A stretch of DNA of 33,885 nt from a virus, in the IMG/VR virus record IMGVR_UViG_3300006751_000062, positions 1-33,885 of that record. One strand, 5' to 3'. Both the position numbers and the translations under genes were made by a program. The notes beneath the pieces are model-generated. The model was not told where the DNA came from, did no database searches, and saw nothing but the letters and a program-made list of their open reading frames with translations. Numbering within the stretch: the stretch's first letter is position 1; every line of letters begins with the position of its first letter. Below are positions 13,741 through 24,300 of this stretch, in pieces.

Positions 13741-14970
13741 ATGGCAAATCTATTTACCAATCAAACAGCCTCCGCTGCTGGTGATGGTCGCGTAGGTAAT
13801 ATCAATTGGGGTAATGACTCCACGGCTCTCTTCCTGAAGAAATTTGCGGGAGAGGTAATGACGGTGTTTGATGAGAAAAACATCATGAAACCGTTGCATA
13901 CCATTCGTACTATAACGAAGGGTAAATCGGCGCAGTTCCCCGTGATCGGAACGGCAAACGCAGGCTACTACACTCCCGGTTCTTCTATCTTAGACCCGTC
14001 GGATAACGCAGTAACCACAGGTGGTGCTACAGGGACTGCTGGTCTTAACCAGTTCAAGCAGACTGAAATCTTGCTACACATCGATAAGGTTCTGATGGCT
14101 TCGACCTTCATAGCTTCCATCGATGAGTTAGTGAGCCACTTCGATGTTCGCGCTCCTTATTCTCACCAGCTTGGTGAAGCGTTGGCCAACCAGTTCGATA
14201 AGAACGTGTTGACTGTTGCTGCCAAGACAGGTGCTAAGACGGGTAATGATGGCGATGATGGTGATGGGCTTGTTCCTGCTGACGAGTGGATCAGCGGTCA
14301 GACCAAGAAGGGTTCTGTTGTTTATGCAGAGCGAGCCAACAACGGCTCTAGTGCCTTTGCTAGTCCCGCTGATGCAACTAACACGGCCCACGCTACGCCC
14401 CTTGACAAGACGTATGCAGAAGCTACTGGAACAGACGCCCGTGCGCTTAGGGAGAAACCCAATGCAGCTTACATTCGTCGCGCTCTCTTTGAGTCTGCAC
14501 GTTTGTTGGACGAGAAGGATGTTCCTCAGAGTGATCGGTTCGCTATCGTAACTCCTGCTATGTATTATGAGATGGTCAACAACAGTTCGGGAACGGACGT
14601 TGTGAGTTCATCCATGATCAACAAGGATGTCGGTGGTGAAGGTTCGTTGGCTGCTGGTACTATTGTTCGTGTTGCGGGTATCACCCTCCTCACAAGCAAT
14701 CACTTGCCATCCACCGATCTCGACAGCGTGGCCAACAAGTGGTCAGGAGCTACGGGTAATGATTACACGATTGATTGCACCGACTTGGCGGGTATCGTAT
14801 TCCAGAAAGGTGGATTCGGTACACTCAAGTTGATGGACTTGACGATGGAGTCAGAGTACGTCATTGAACGTCAGGGCAACCTGTTTGTAGCCAAGTACAG
14901 CATGGGTCACGGGGCGTTACGTCCTGAATCTGTTGTTGTCTGGTCAGACGGTCGCCAAAACGAAGCGTAA
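13741..14970 (+). CDS. Major capsid protein, T7 gp10-like
   Basis: This 409-residue protein forms the icosahedral shell. It has the N-terminus of T7-type capsid proteins (N-Q-T-A-S-A-A-G-D-G-R), followed by F-A-G-E-V-M-T-V-F and I-x-K-G-K-S-A-Q-F-P-V-I-G, strongly characteristic of gp10. It is longer than T7 gp10A (about 345), with an acidic Gly-rich loop (G-N-D-G-D-D-G-D-G) and an Ala/Thr/Asn-rich stretch between about 160 and 230 that could be a surface insertion. The C-terminal R-Q-G-N-L-F-V-A-K-Y-S-M-G-H-G matches the family. A strong terminator follows 12 bases after the stop, so a 10B-type frameshift extension is not supported. Confidence 0.95.
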   Translation: MANLFTNQTASAAGDGRVGNINWGNDSTALFLKKFAGEVMTVFDEKNIMKPLHTIRTITKGKSAQFPVIGTANAGYYTPGSSILDPSDNAVTTGGATGTAGLNQFKQTEILLHIDKVLMASTFIASIDELVSHFDVRAPYSHQLGEALANQFDKNVLTVAAKTGAKTGNDGDDGDGLVPADEWISGQTKKGSVVYAERANNGSSAFASPADATNTAHATPLDKTYAEATGTDARALREKPNAAYIRRALFESARLLDEKDVPQSDRFAIVTPAMYYEMVNNSSGTDVVSSSMINKDVGGEGSLAAGTIVRVAGITLLTSNHLPSTDLDSVANKWSGATGNDYTIDCTDLAGIVFQKGGFGTLKLMDLTMESEYVIERQGNLFVAKYSMGHGALRPESVVVWSDGRQNEA

Positions 14971-14982
14971 TATCTAACCATT

Positions 14983-15024
14983 GGGAACCCCTCTGAAATA
15001 TGGGGGGTTCCCTCTTTTATTTTT
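14983..15024 (+). terminator. Intrinsic terminator after the capsid gene
   Basis: GGGAACCCC (14983-14991) pairs perfectly with GGGGTTCCC (15004-15012) around a 12-base loop, followed by TCTTTTATTTTT. It starts 12 bases after the capsid stop codon, matching the place of T-phi in T7, which ends most late transcripts but lets some continue into tail genes. Confidence 0.9.
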
Positions 15025-15028
15025 AGTC

Positions 15029-15847
15029 ATGGCTTACGGATCATTTACATCAAAATTAGAGGCGGTCAACACGATGTTGTCCACCATTGGGCAGTCACGT
15101 ATCAGCCAGTTGGCAACCGCTGGTGAAGCCAACGATGCACAGAAGATACTGGAGGAGACCGACAGGGCCGTCCAAGCGGAGGGGTGGCACTTCAATATAT
15201 TTTATGATGTCGAGTTAGCCACAGGGTCAGCCACATTGGTTTGCGATGTATCCAACTCCACCACGGTTAACACAGCAACAGCACACTACCTTGTGGCAGG
15301 AGAAGCTGTAGAAATAAACACCGTGGCTAACACCGTGGTAAGTATAACGGATGCCGACACTTTCGTGGCCACTACAGCAGCAACAGGAACACTCCTTACA
15401 TATGCCAAGCGTATAGAGACACCAGCGACTGCACTTAACGTGGACTTCTCCACCTACAGGTACTCCACACTCGATCCTGTTGTGAGGGGTCGCTTCATCT
15501 ACGACAAGAACAATGCAACTTATGAATTTAACGAGGAGAACCTGAAGGCAATCATCACCTACCAAGTTCCGTTTGAGCAATCGACAGCAGGGGGAGAGGC
15601 ACTACCAGAGTATGCCCGTAGATATATCACCACCAAAGCTGCCCGAATCTTCGCTGCCCGTCATGTTGGTGATCCACAGTTGGTTCAGATGGCAGCACAA
15701 GACGAACGCGAAGCACACTCACAATTTTTACAGGCAGAAGCAGAGAACGCAGAGACTAACGTGTTCAACTCTGCCCTACCTTATCACACAATAGCAAGAG
15801 GAAGAGACGTACAGGTTCCTGCTATATCTAACTTATATAAATCCTAA
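15029..15847 (+). CDS. Tail tubular protein A, T7 gp11-like
   Basis: This 272-residue protein is the tail gatekeeper ring joining portal to nozzle. The typical start K-L-E-A-V-N-T-M-L-S-T-I-G-Q and the E-E-T-D-R-A-V-Q-A-E-G-W-H-F-N segment, and the C-terminal Y-I-T-x-K-A-A-R-I-F-A-A-R, identify the family. It is about 75 residues longer than T7 gp11 (196). The extra length is a Val/Thr-rich beta module at about 65-125 with H-Y-L-V-A-G-E and D-A-D-T-F. I used the ATG at 15029; an upstream in-frame TTG lies inside the terminator. No ribosome-binding site is visible. The stop overlaps the next start (TAATG). Confidence 0.92.
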   Translation: MAYGSFTSKLEAVNTMLSTIGQSRISQLATAGEANDAQKILEETDRAVQAEGWHFNIFYDVELATGSATLVCDVSNSTTVNTATAHYLVAGEAVEINTVANTVVSITDADTFVATTAATGTLLTYAKRIETPATALNVDFSTYRYSTLDPVVRGRFIYDKNNATYEFNEENLKAIITYQVPFEQSTAGGEALPEYARRYITTKAARIFAARHVGDPQLVQMAAQDEREAHSQFLQAEAENAETNVFNSALPYHTIARGRDVQVPAISNLYKS

Positions 15848-18800
15848 TGCCGATAGTTAAAAACGCAGCAACGAGTCTATCGCAGGGAGTCAGCCAACAG
15901 GCAGAGTCCCAGAGGTATCCCTCACAGGCTGACGAGCAGATCAATGCTTACTCGTCGCATATAAAGGGACTCGTCAAGCGTCCTCCGACTAAGCACATAG
16001 GCAATTTAGACCTAAACACATCTAGTGATTCTTTTATACACACGATAAACAGGGATAGCAGCGAACAGTATTCAGTAGTTGTAAGCCCCTACACCACGGT
16101 TGTTGTAAACAGTATCGATACATCTCCAAGTACCCTGAATGTTTCCACTCAATTAGCGTTGAATGATGCTGTTAGGTTTTCACTAACAACACCTGAAGGG
16201 ACACTACCAACAGGGCTGTCAACCAAGATCACTTACTACGTATTAAGCATCTCAGCCTCTGGGCCAAACTGGAATATAACAATCAGTAAAACTAAAGGGG
16301 GAGCTATTGTTAGGCTTGGTAAAGCCGAGATAGATGAAATAAGATTTACTTCGGTTAAAGACGGGGGGACGGGGCAATGGGTTGATGGTGTCTCTGCGGT
16401 TACCTTCGCAGCAAACCACGGATTAGTTGCGGGTGATCTTATAAAGCTGGAGGGGCTGACAGGAAAAGCACTAACATTCCTTGGAGAAACTACAGAGTAC
16501 GAACTACGTGTTCCTGACAACTACAACTACCACTTCACATACGCCAACAGTACCTATTCGACAGCTACGTGGCCTGCTGATAAATTTCTTCTCGGTGTAC
16601 CCAACGCAAACAAAAATAGCCTTGCCGACAACTTGGGTTACTACGTAGACAAGCAATGGCAAACAGATGGTGATGAATCTGGGTACACTATGATGGGCGA
16701 CGGTGCTAGTCCAAGTAACCTTCACTTTGTTCTTTTAGATGGGGAGGGTGCTATAACACACACCAAAGGAAACAAGCTAAAGTGGGATCACTCCGACGCA
16801 GGGGGGGATGAAGCAACTTGGCCAAGCGGGTGGGATGCCACAAAATTAATAGGATCGGTTATTCGGCTGGGTTCTCGGCGTGGGAAATCTAAGGCCTACA
16901 GAGCTATAGTCGCCGACGCCGACATCTCCGCAAGGACTCTCACACTTGATCATTATGTTGATCTTAACAACGAACTGTTTGATGTCGATCTATACGATAG
17001 CAGCGGTGACCCAAAAAGCTACAACACAACAAGCAACCCTAAGTGGGTCTTCGTTGCCTACTGGGCTGACACCACAACTTACACTTATTCAGCGGGAAGC
17101 AACCCCAGACAGTTCACCGAAGCAGAAGCCGATGCAGCTTATGTAGGAGTCGATGCTGGTGTTGGTGAGTTTCGTATAGAAAAAGGAGGCATAAAGATAT
17201 TTGATGTAAACACAGGGAGCGAGAAACAACTCAATGTTGAGTCAGGGTTAGACTATATTACTGAAGGAAACTCCCCAAGAAATAATCTCACAGCAGTCAC
17301 GGTGGCTGACTATACTTTCTTGGTAAACAAAATCGTAACCACACAATCCCACAGCAAAACAAAGTATGACAAAAAGTATGAGGCTATAATCACAGCAAGA
17401 ACGGCTGACTATGGCAAACGCTATAAAGTAAAAGTAGGGGAAGCCGCAAGTCCTCTTGAGGTTAAGGATACTGGAACAGCATCTACGGTGGCCTACGTCG
17501 ATCTAGTGGGGAGAGATCGAAATCTCAAGGAAGATAAGTGGATAGCAAGGATTCAAAGTATATCTAGTGATCCCAAGTGGAACGGCTGGCAGTTCCGTGT
17601 AGTACAGAATTGGAATTGGGACAGCAATTACGTGCTTCCTAACGCAAACCCAGATCAAGACTTCAAACACACGGATAAGCTACCCCCGCAACCCACTTCG
17701 ATACCCGCTACAGTTAAAACGTATTACTACAAAAACGAAAGAATTGCAGTCTATGTGGGGGATGGGTGGATAACGATCTACGGGAATTTCCATTGGTCTA
17801 ACTCCGATACAGTCAAAGGTAACCTAACAACCGTACAAGACCTTATTGATGTTTTTAGTGACACACCCGATTTGGCTAAAGATTGGGAGGTCAAAACACT
17901 AACGGGTGGGGCGTCCTCTTCGACAGCAGTAGTTGCGGGAAACAACACCAACGCCCAGTATTACACACTACAGAATGTTATTGTAGGTTCAGCAGGCGAG
18001 ACCGTATCTACCGAGCTTCCGTATAAAGCGACATACGTTTATGGGCGGGATGAGTCCATCAATACGGGTTGGGTTCCTTTTTACGGGAACACGGCAGGAT
18101 CAGCGTACATAACCGCAGGCTACCTGACTCCATCAGCTAAGGTTACAAATATTGAGCGTAAGTATTTTACAAGCAAAGCGGGGCGTATCCAAGCTGGCGC
18201 AGATTGGGATACCACTACAGGTACAACCGCTGTTCAAGTGGTTGAAACAGGGGAGTACTGGTACAAGTCGCCTAAATGGACAGGAGATGACTTTCAACAA
18301 GCTATAGGTACTGAACGAATTGCTGAAATGTTAGCCAGCAATGCCAAAATAAACAGAGGACGTTGGATTAATACTGACCCTAGAAAAGCTAACGGGCGAA
18401 AAATTACAACTAGGCCAGCAGGCTGGGATTCGGCTATAACTTCAACAGATAACGTAGCCCACAAAGGTGAGGAAGAAGCACTCGGTTTAACTTACTCTGG
18501 CCCCAGTAGCGATAAGGGTTATCTATACGATGTAAACGCAGCGGGAACTAACAAAAGGCTGGGAGAACATACGTCTGATTGGCGGGTGCAGCAGCAGGGA
18601 TACACGATAGCCTTGATGGCCCCTGACCGTGAACAGTTTCAGATTACTGTTGAAGATGATCTGGGCGGTATGGGCCTTAAACTTACTTACTTTGAGGTGG
18701 GGGAAGCAGCAGACCTACCTGACGTCTGCAGGCAGGGTCACATTGTTAAAGTGGTTGGGAGCGCGAGAGAAGAAGCCGATGATTACTACCTTCGCTTTGA

Positions 18801-20331
18801 AGCTGATGACCCTAACGAAACCAGCGTACTGCAGCATGGACGCTGGGTTGAGTGTGTTGGTTACAACCAGCAGTATAAGTTTGAAGAAGCCACAATGCCC
18901 GTGGGGTTGGTACGTGAAACTGATGGTAGTTTCTCTTTAAAACAACTAACATGGAGCGAAAGGAAAGCAGGCGATGATAACACTAACCCTTTCCCCTCCT
19001 TTAGAGGGAACACTATTAACGATGTCTTTCTGTTTAGAAACAGGCTGGGTTTTCTTTCTGGTGAGAATGTAATCCTTAGCGAAGCAGGGGAGTACTTCAA
19101 CTTCTTCAGAACAACAACAGCAGCCCTGCTGGACTCCGCACCTATAGATGCCACAGCAAGTACCAATAAAGTTTCCACCTTACGGAGTGCGCTACCCCAC
19201 AACGAGAAGCTGCTTATTTTTAGCGAGCAGACCCAGTTTATTCTAGATGGTGAGCCTTACCTGTCGCCTAAGACTGTCTCTATAACACCCACCACAGAGT
19301 TCACCTCTTTCCCGAATGTGAAGCCTGTCGTAAGCGGTAAGGCGGTATACTATGGCTTTAGTAGGACAGACTTTAGTGGGGTGGGGGAGTTCTCTGTGTC
19401 AGTACAGGATTCCGACATGGCTGACGCAGTAGATGTCACCGCTCATTGTCCTAAGTATATCAAGGGGGACATAACCATGTTCGCCGCTTCGCCCACGGAA
19501 GATGTCGTATGTTGCATCACAGATGATTCAACAAGCGGTGCTACCATGTATGTCTATAAGTTTTTTACCAACACGCAGAACCAGAAGGTTCAATCTGCTT
19601 GGTTCAAGTATGTCTTTGGTGGGACAGGGGACACTATTGAGGCTATAGATTTTATAAACACCAAACTTTATATGGTCATCACCAGAAACAACCAGACCTA
19701 TCTGGAGTCCCTCACGTTTGAGGATAGCCAGAAGGACACAGGGTTGGACTACGAGGTCTTGTTGGACAGGAAGCTACCAAAGAGTAGCCTCACTAACGTG
19801 ACCTCCACCACGGTGACGCTGCCCTATAACGTCACAGCAAACACTAAGCTGATTACGGCTGATTCAGTCTACAAAGGGAGCAGCACTACAGGCTCTACCA
19901 CGTTTACCGTGTCAGGTGTAGACCTTACCGCCACAGATTTTTATGTAGGGGAGTTGTATGAGATGTTGTACACGTTCAGTCAGCCTTTCTTAAAGTCAGA
20001 GAAGGCAACAGAGACAGGACGCTACCAGATACAGAGAGCATTCCTAGAGTATGCCAATGCACGTACCTTTGATGTTGATGTAGTCCACAACCCAACCATG
20101 AGTACGCCTAACAAAGTAACCGTGACCAACACCTTCGCTACATCGTCCATACAGCAGGGGTTAATTGAAGGTTCGGCAGACTTACAGCAGGGTTTCTATA
20201 AGATAGGCATTCAGGAGAAGAACGATAGATTGCAATTAACGCTTAAGAATAACGTACCATACCCGTCAGACTTTTTAAGTATCGACTATGAAGCAAGAGC
20301 GTACTCCCGTGGAAGTCGATGGAGAGGATAA
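15847..20331 (+). CDS. Tail tubular protein B (nozzle), oversized T7 gp12-like
   Basis: This 1494-residue protein forms the tail nozzle and is nearly twice the length of T7 gp12 (794). The N-terminus is classic: S-L-S-Q-G-V-S-Q-Q-A-E-S-Q-R-Y, then K-G-L-V-K-R-P-P-T. The typical continuation, with V-A-D-Y-T-F-L-V-N-K, only resumes near residue 485, so several hundred inserted residues separate them. That insertion includes an H-G-L-V-A-G-D module at about 192-200. The C-terminal half carries family features such as F-R-N-R-L-G-F-L-S-G and a segment on deletion of V-S-T-L-R-S-A-L-P-H-N-E. Many segments are Thr/Ser/Tyr-rich beta structure. The gene abuts gp11 and overlaps the next gene by 13 bases. 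Confidence 0.92.
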   Translation: MPIVKNAATSLSQGVSQQAESQRYPSQADEQINAYSSHIKGLVKRPPTKHIGNLDLNTSSDSFIHTINRDSSEQYSVVVSPYTTVVVNSIDTSPSTLNVSTQLALNDAVRFSLTTPEGTLPTGLSTKITYYVLSISASGPNWNITISKTKGGAIVRLGKAEIDEIRFTSVKDGGTGQWVDGVSAVTFAANHGLVAGDLIKLEGLTGKALTFLGETTEYELRVPDNYNYHFTYANSTYSTATWPADKFLLGVPNANKNSLADNLGYYVDKQWQTDGDESGYTMMGDGASPSNLHFVLLDGEGAITHTKGNKLKWDHSDAGGDEATWPSGWDATKLIGSVIRLGSRRGKSKAYRAIVADADISARTLTLDHYVDLNNELFDVDLYDSSGDPKSYNTTSNPKWVFVAYWADTTTYTYSAGSNPRQFTEAEADAAYVGVDAGVGEFRIEKGGIKIFDVNTGSEKQLNVESGLDYITEGNSPRNNLTAVTVADYTFLVNKIVTTQSHSKTKYDKKYEAIITARTADYGKRYKVKVGEAASPLEVKDTGTASTVAYVDLVGRDRNLKEDKWIARIQSISSDPKWNGWQFRVVQNWNWDSNYVLPNANPDQDFKHTDKLPPQPTSIPATVKTYYYKNERIAVYVGDGWITIYGNFHWSNSDTVKGNLTTVQDLIDVFSDTPDLAKDWEVKTLTGGASSSTAVVAGNNTNAQYYTLQNVIVGSAGETVSTELPYKATYVYGRDESINTGWVPFYGNTAGSAYITAGYLTPSAKVTNIERKYFTSKAGRIQAGADWDTTTGTTAVQVVETGEYWYKSPKWTGDDFQQAIGTERIAEMLASNAKINRGRWINTDPRKANGRKITTRPAGWDSAITSTDNVAHKGEEEALGLTYSGPSSDKGYLYDVNAAGTNKRLGEHTSDWRVQQQGYTIALMAPDREQFQITVEDDLGGMGLKLTYFEVGEAADLPDVCRQGHIVKVVGSAREEADDYYLRFEADDPNETSVLQHGRWVECVGYNQQYKFEEATMPVGLVRETDGSFSLKQLTWSERKAGDDNTNPFPSFRGNTINDVFLFRNRLGFLSGENVILSEAGEYFNFFRTTTAALLDSAPIDATASTNKVSTLRSALPHNEKLLIFSEQTQFILDGEPYLSPKTVSITPTTEFTSFPNVKPVVSGKAVYYGFSRTDFSGVGEFSVSVQDSDMADAVDVTAHCPKYIKGDITMFAASPTEDVVCCITDDSTSGATMYVYKFFTNTQNQKVQSAWFKYVFGGTGDTIEAIDFINTKLYMVITRNNQTYLESLTFEDSQKDTGLDYEVLLDRKLPKSSLTNVTSTTVTLPYNVTANTKLITADSVYKGSSTTGSTTFTVSGVDLTATDFYVGELYEMLYTFSQPFLKSEKATETGRYQIQRAFLEYANARTFDVDVVHNPTMSTPNKVTVTNTFATSSIQQGLIEGSADLQQGFYKIGIQEKNDRLQLTLKNNVPYPSDFLSIDYEARAYSRGSRWRG

Positions 20332-20798
20332 ACTATAGGGATTGTTATGTTAAACCTAGTACCGAATCAGACGGGGTATTCCTTTCCTCACGACTTCGTA
20401 CCGCTGATCGCGACGAACTCGCTGCCACAACTAAACTCCCTGCTATACGAGTCCTTGTCGATGGAATCCGTGCCTCCTCTCCGTGCTACACGATACACAC
20501 AAGAGAAGGAGACCCCTGCGGAATCTTTGGTACACGTGAATCTGACGATCCCTCTGTCGGAGTGGTCTGGATGCTCTGCTCTGACGATCTCCTTACCGTC
20601 TCCAGAACTTTCATCCGACACTCAAGAGGGTGGCTAAAGGAACTACATGAACAATACAGGCAACTCTATAATGTTATCGACGCACGAAACAAGGTACACC
20701 TTAGATGGCTCTCTTGGATGGGCTTTGAATTTTTACAGGACATCCCTAAGTACGGGGTAGAACAAAGACACTTTATATTATTCAGTCACTATGAATGA
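20319..20798 (+). CDS. Internal virion protein, T7 gp13-like
   Basis: This 159-residue protein corresponds to T7 gp13, required to build virions with their internal core but absent from or minor in the final particle. The fold resembles a GNAT acetyltransferase. The N-terminal half has L-R-T-A-D-R-D-E-L and C-G-I-F-G-T, and the C-terminal half has V-V-W-M-L-C-S-D-D-L, then a long helix, then W-L-S-W-M-G-F-E-F-L, parallel to T7 gp13 (F-L-K-T-I-G-A). Catalytic activity is not established in this family. It overlaps tail tube B by 13 bases and the next gene by eight. GGAAG lies four bases before the ATG. Confidence 0.85.
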   Translation: MERINYRDCYVKPSTESDGVFLSSRLRTADRDELAATTKLPAIRVLVDGIRASSPCYTIHTREGDPCGIFGTRESDDPSVGVVWMLCSDDLLTVSRTFIRHSRGWLKELHEQYRQLYNVIDARNKVHLRWLSWMGFEFLQDIPKYGVEQRHFILFSHYE

Positions 20799-21351
20799 AC
20801 ACGATCTGATACAGCCTATGTTAGCGTGTGGGCCTCTGTTGATAGCCCAGCTTGTGATTGGTGCTGCATCTGCTGCTGCTGCTTACTCGTCACAGAAGAA
20901 CCAAGCTAAAGCTACGGAGCAACACCAGAGAACCGTAGGCAAACTACAACTGGAGCAGTCTGTTCTCAATCAATCTGATCTCATACAGAGGAACGCCGAG
21001 ACAGAGGAAGCTACCGTCAGGGAGAGCTTGGAGATACAGCGTAAGTCTAGCTTGGCTAGAGCTTCTGCTACCACCTCTGCACTAGAGGGAGGGGCAGATG
21101 GAGCCGTGTTGGAAGCCTTGCAGGGAGAATATATGCAGAGGGAAGCTGAACTGATGTTCGCCTCTACGCAGCAGAGAGATATGGCATCCAATCGGTTGGA
21201 CAGAGATTTAGAAAGAATGAGGAAACAGTCACAGGGTCAATTCGCCTCAACCTTTAGGCCCATCAATCAACCCTCTGCAGCCGCTCACGCTCTAGACTTC
21301 GCATCGTCTGCAACGTCTGCTGTCTCAGACTACAAAATAAGAAATGCCTAA
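20791..21351 (+). CDS. Internal virion protein B, T7 gp14-like
   Basis: This 186-residue protein matches T7 gp14 (196) in size, position and layout. In T7 it enters the outer membrane during ejection to form part of the DNA channel. A hydrophobic, Ala-rich segment lies at about 10-32 (L-A-C-G-P-L-L-I-A-Q then A-A-S-A-A-A-A-Y-S), suited to membrane insertion. Then comes a long Gln/Glu/Arg-rich helix, probably coiled coil (about 36-155), and a short C-terminal tail. It overlaps both neighbours by eight bases, which suggests coupled production of the core proteins. No ribosome-binding site is evident. Confidence 0.85.
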   Translation: MNEHDLIQPMLACGPLLIAQLVIGAASAAAAYSSQKNQAKATEQHQRTVGKLQLEQSVLNQSDLIQRNAETEEATVRESLEIQRKSSLARASATTSALEGGADGAVLEALQGEYMQREAELMFASTQQRDMASNRLDRDLERMRKQSQGQFASTFRPINQPSAAAHALDFASSATSAVSDYKIRNA

Positions 21352-24300
21352 GAAGAAACGTATTGTACCTAATTTAGATGAGATAGGGGTGGTGAGGTCA
21401 CCCAATCAATCCAACGCTAACCGATACAACATAGTCGGGGCCGCTGGCCCACCTGTAGGCCCAGACCCTATTGCTCATCTGGCGAACTCCTTGAGTAGAT
21501 TCAACAAGAATCTTGGTCAGGCATCTGCAGGACTTAGGCAGGCAAGTGAGGCTGCTGCTATGGATAAGATACCTGAACTGCTCGCAGGGGTTGACGATGC
21601 TGCTGCCAACATTTCAAAGACCTTGGGAAAGAAAGGTCTCTCCAACTTCTTAAACCCAGCCACTCCTTCAGCAGCTACCTCGGCGGTAGGGTCTTATTCA
21701 GGTAGACGAGATGTTGCCAACATTATGAACTCTGTGGAGTTCGCGACATATGCCCAAGAGGAGATGGACGGAGAAGGAGACTATAAGCAGAAGCTCCATG
21801 ACTTTGTAGTAGGACAACTACCTAACCGTGACACGGGGAATAAAACAACAAGCCGTCAATGGAAGAGAGGGTATGATCCTACCGTCTTAGATCAGCTTGA
21901 GCAAAAGCTACAGCCTTACGAAGCGAAGAAGAAACTTAGAGAGTTTGCAGAAGCGCGAGAAGGATTCCTCGTTGAAGGACAGGAGATGTTGAAGGACGTC
22001 ATTAACGCTCGACAGTCTCCTGAAGGTTTCAACGCCGTGGATAGTTTTGTATCTTACTACGAGAGCTTGAGACACTCATATGTGACTACCCCCCAAAGTG
22101 GAATCACACTTAGGGGAGACTTTATCAGTAAGGTGATTAAGCCTATCTTTGAAGAAGCCCTTAATAATCCTGACACCGATTTAGACGCACTCGGAGAAAC
22201 TTTTGAGGCTCTCATGAAGAGTCGAAGGAAGACTGACAACGGGAGTACTCTTCTGTTTGGATCGGAAGCCACCGTCCAGACTGATTGGTTCAACAAGAGG
22301 GTTGACGCAGAACACGCCCAACCTTCTCTGACCACCCGCAGAAACGCTGCTGACCAGACCGAGTTATGGGAAACTATAGGTAAGCCTCTCGTAAACGGCT
22401 GGGATTTTATCCAGCAAGAACACTCAGACTTTCTATCCAAGGAGCAGATTGTTTCTCTCTCTGACCTTGAGGGTCAGCCAGATAAGTTTAACAAACTGGT
22501 ACATCTCCTTGCTAAGGGGGGTGACCTCAAGCACGACCCTGCAGTCTTTAAACGAGTGGGAGGACTCCAACGAGCCAGCCTGCTGGAGCAAATGACTGAT
22601 CTGTATAAAAGTTTGGCAAAAACAGAGATCGACACCGATGCTATAGTAGTTAAGGCAAGAGTCAGGGAGGCTTTAGGGAACAATTTTACGTACCAAGGCA
22701 TGACAGAGGATATTGCCGCCAATATGTCCTCATGGTTAAAAAGCGGTAAACCTATTGCTGACATAAGACAGGACATGGCAGCAGCCGTGGGTAAGTCACT
22801 CGCTAAAAACAATGTCAATTTTGGTGAGAGAGAAGAAGTTATAGGAGGCTACATCAGCAATCTTATGACAGAGCGGTTTGATTCTTCAGCCCGAAAGGAG
22901 GCAAGCCGTCTCTTACTTTACTATAACCATCTACTAGATAATGGGATTGTACCTCCTGACGCAACCAAGAACATACGAAATGTAATCTCCCAGAGTTTTA
23001 CAGGAGAAAAAGACATAGACCCTGACCTAAGAACCCTTCTGGGTAGGCTTGATAAGAACGATGAACGCAGCACGTATAAGGCATCAATTAAGTTTGGGGA
23101 TGTCCTGAACAAAGTTGGACAAGAAGCTGGTGGCGTATTATTTACCAAGATCGCTGCGAGTCATAAGATGAGGGGGTCATCCAATATCCCTTCGGAAGAC
23201 GGCACGTGGTCGTATAAGCGAGCATATGCAGACAAGCCGGAAGAAGAAGAGCAGGGAGCAGGAAGGCGTGTTCTGGAAGTAATGGAGAAAGACTATGAAG
23301 AGTTCATGTATGAATACTTGGAGGAGTGGGCTACGTCTCCAGAGAGGGTCGGAAAAGATTTAAAGGAAGAGTGGGCTAAACCTACAGGTCGTAACGCCGT
23401 AGAGGATAAAGTAATACGTGCCATCTTGAACCGAAAAGATGGTTACTTACAACTATATAACAACGCCCTAAACCCAGCAGATGAGGATGAGCAGGCATTA
23501 CAAATATCATCAAACGCGCTTGGCCCTAATTTTATGCCAGCGGCACGTAGCCTAGACTCGATGTATGAGGATAACTTCACCGAGTTTGGTGTGTTCCTCA
23601 ACAACAACGAAGTAGGCCAAGGAGCCTTATCCAAGCTGACCAAGCTTAAGTCAGGCAACACAGCCGCTACTGGTTTTTACGTTGGAGAAGTAGGCGACTC
23701 TCGCTTCGCCAAGTCTGCACAGCTTGTAGCTAGGCGCGATAAAATGACGTCTGATCTTGAGGGACATATAATTGGTTTGATGGAAGATGGGGAGGACATA
23801 TCAAAAAGGAATGTCGATGGGACTGCGGCTGACGAAGCCACAGCAAACCGAGCCGCCATCCGTGCTACTAAAGCACAGCTAAAAGCGCACCGCCTTAAGT
23901 ATGAAGGCGTGAGTTGGGAGGATTTGGTAGAAGGTAAGGCTAACTTTAATATTGATAGAGGTGGGAGGGCTGTTGTCATTCCCGTAAGCATGGAGGATAT
24001 CAGCCTCGATTCATCTATAGTATTCAAAAGTTGGGAAGAGATGGACAAACTTGAGGGTCTGTTTAACCGCTGGGAAAGGCTAGGAACCGCTAAGTCGGTA
24101 GAGCCAACCAGCCTCGTAGAGAAAGATTCAGGTCTAGCAGATCAGCCACAAGAAGAGAAACCGTTGACACCTGACGAGATGAAGAGGCTAGGGAGTTTCG
24201 TTGGCTTTGTCGCAGAACAGACAGGGTACAGCCTCTTTGACCCTGAACAGAAAAACCTTGCAGAAGGTCTCTATAATAACATGGCTCGAAAGCAACGGTC

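Noticed and set aside
14981-15028. In-frame TTG start extending tail tube A upstream
   Set aside because: The extension would encode the terminator hairpin; the family N-terminus begins at the ATG at 15029.
20332-20341. ACTATAGGGA, identical to the core of the T7 promoter
   Set aside because: A single 10-base match inside coding sequence; the flanks do not match T7 and the RNA polymerase is too diverged for the same specificity. The TAGGG element recurs at 1365 and 27937 without other similarity.
20347-20637. 96-residue + strand frame inside the gp13-like gene
   Set aside because: The overlapping frame 20319-20798 matches the gp13 family along its length; this one has no ribosome-binding site and no recognisable motif.
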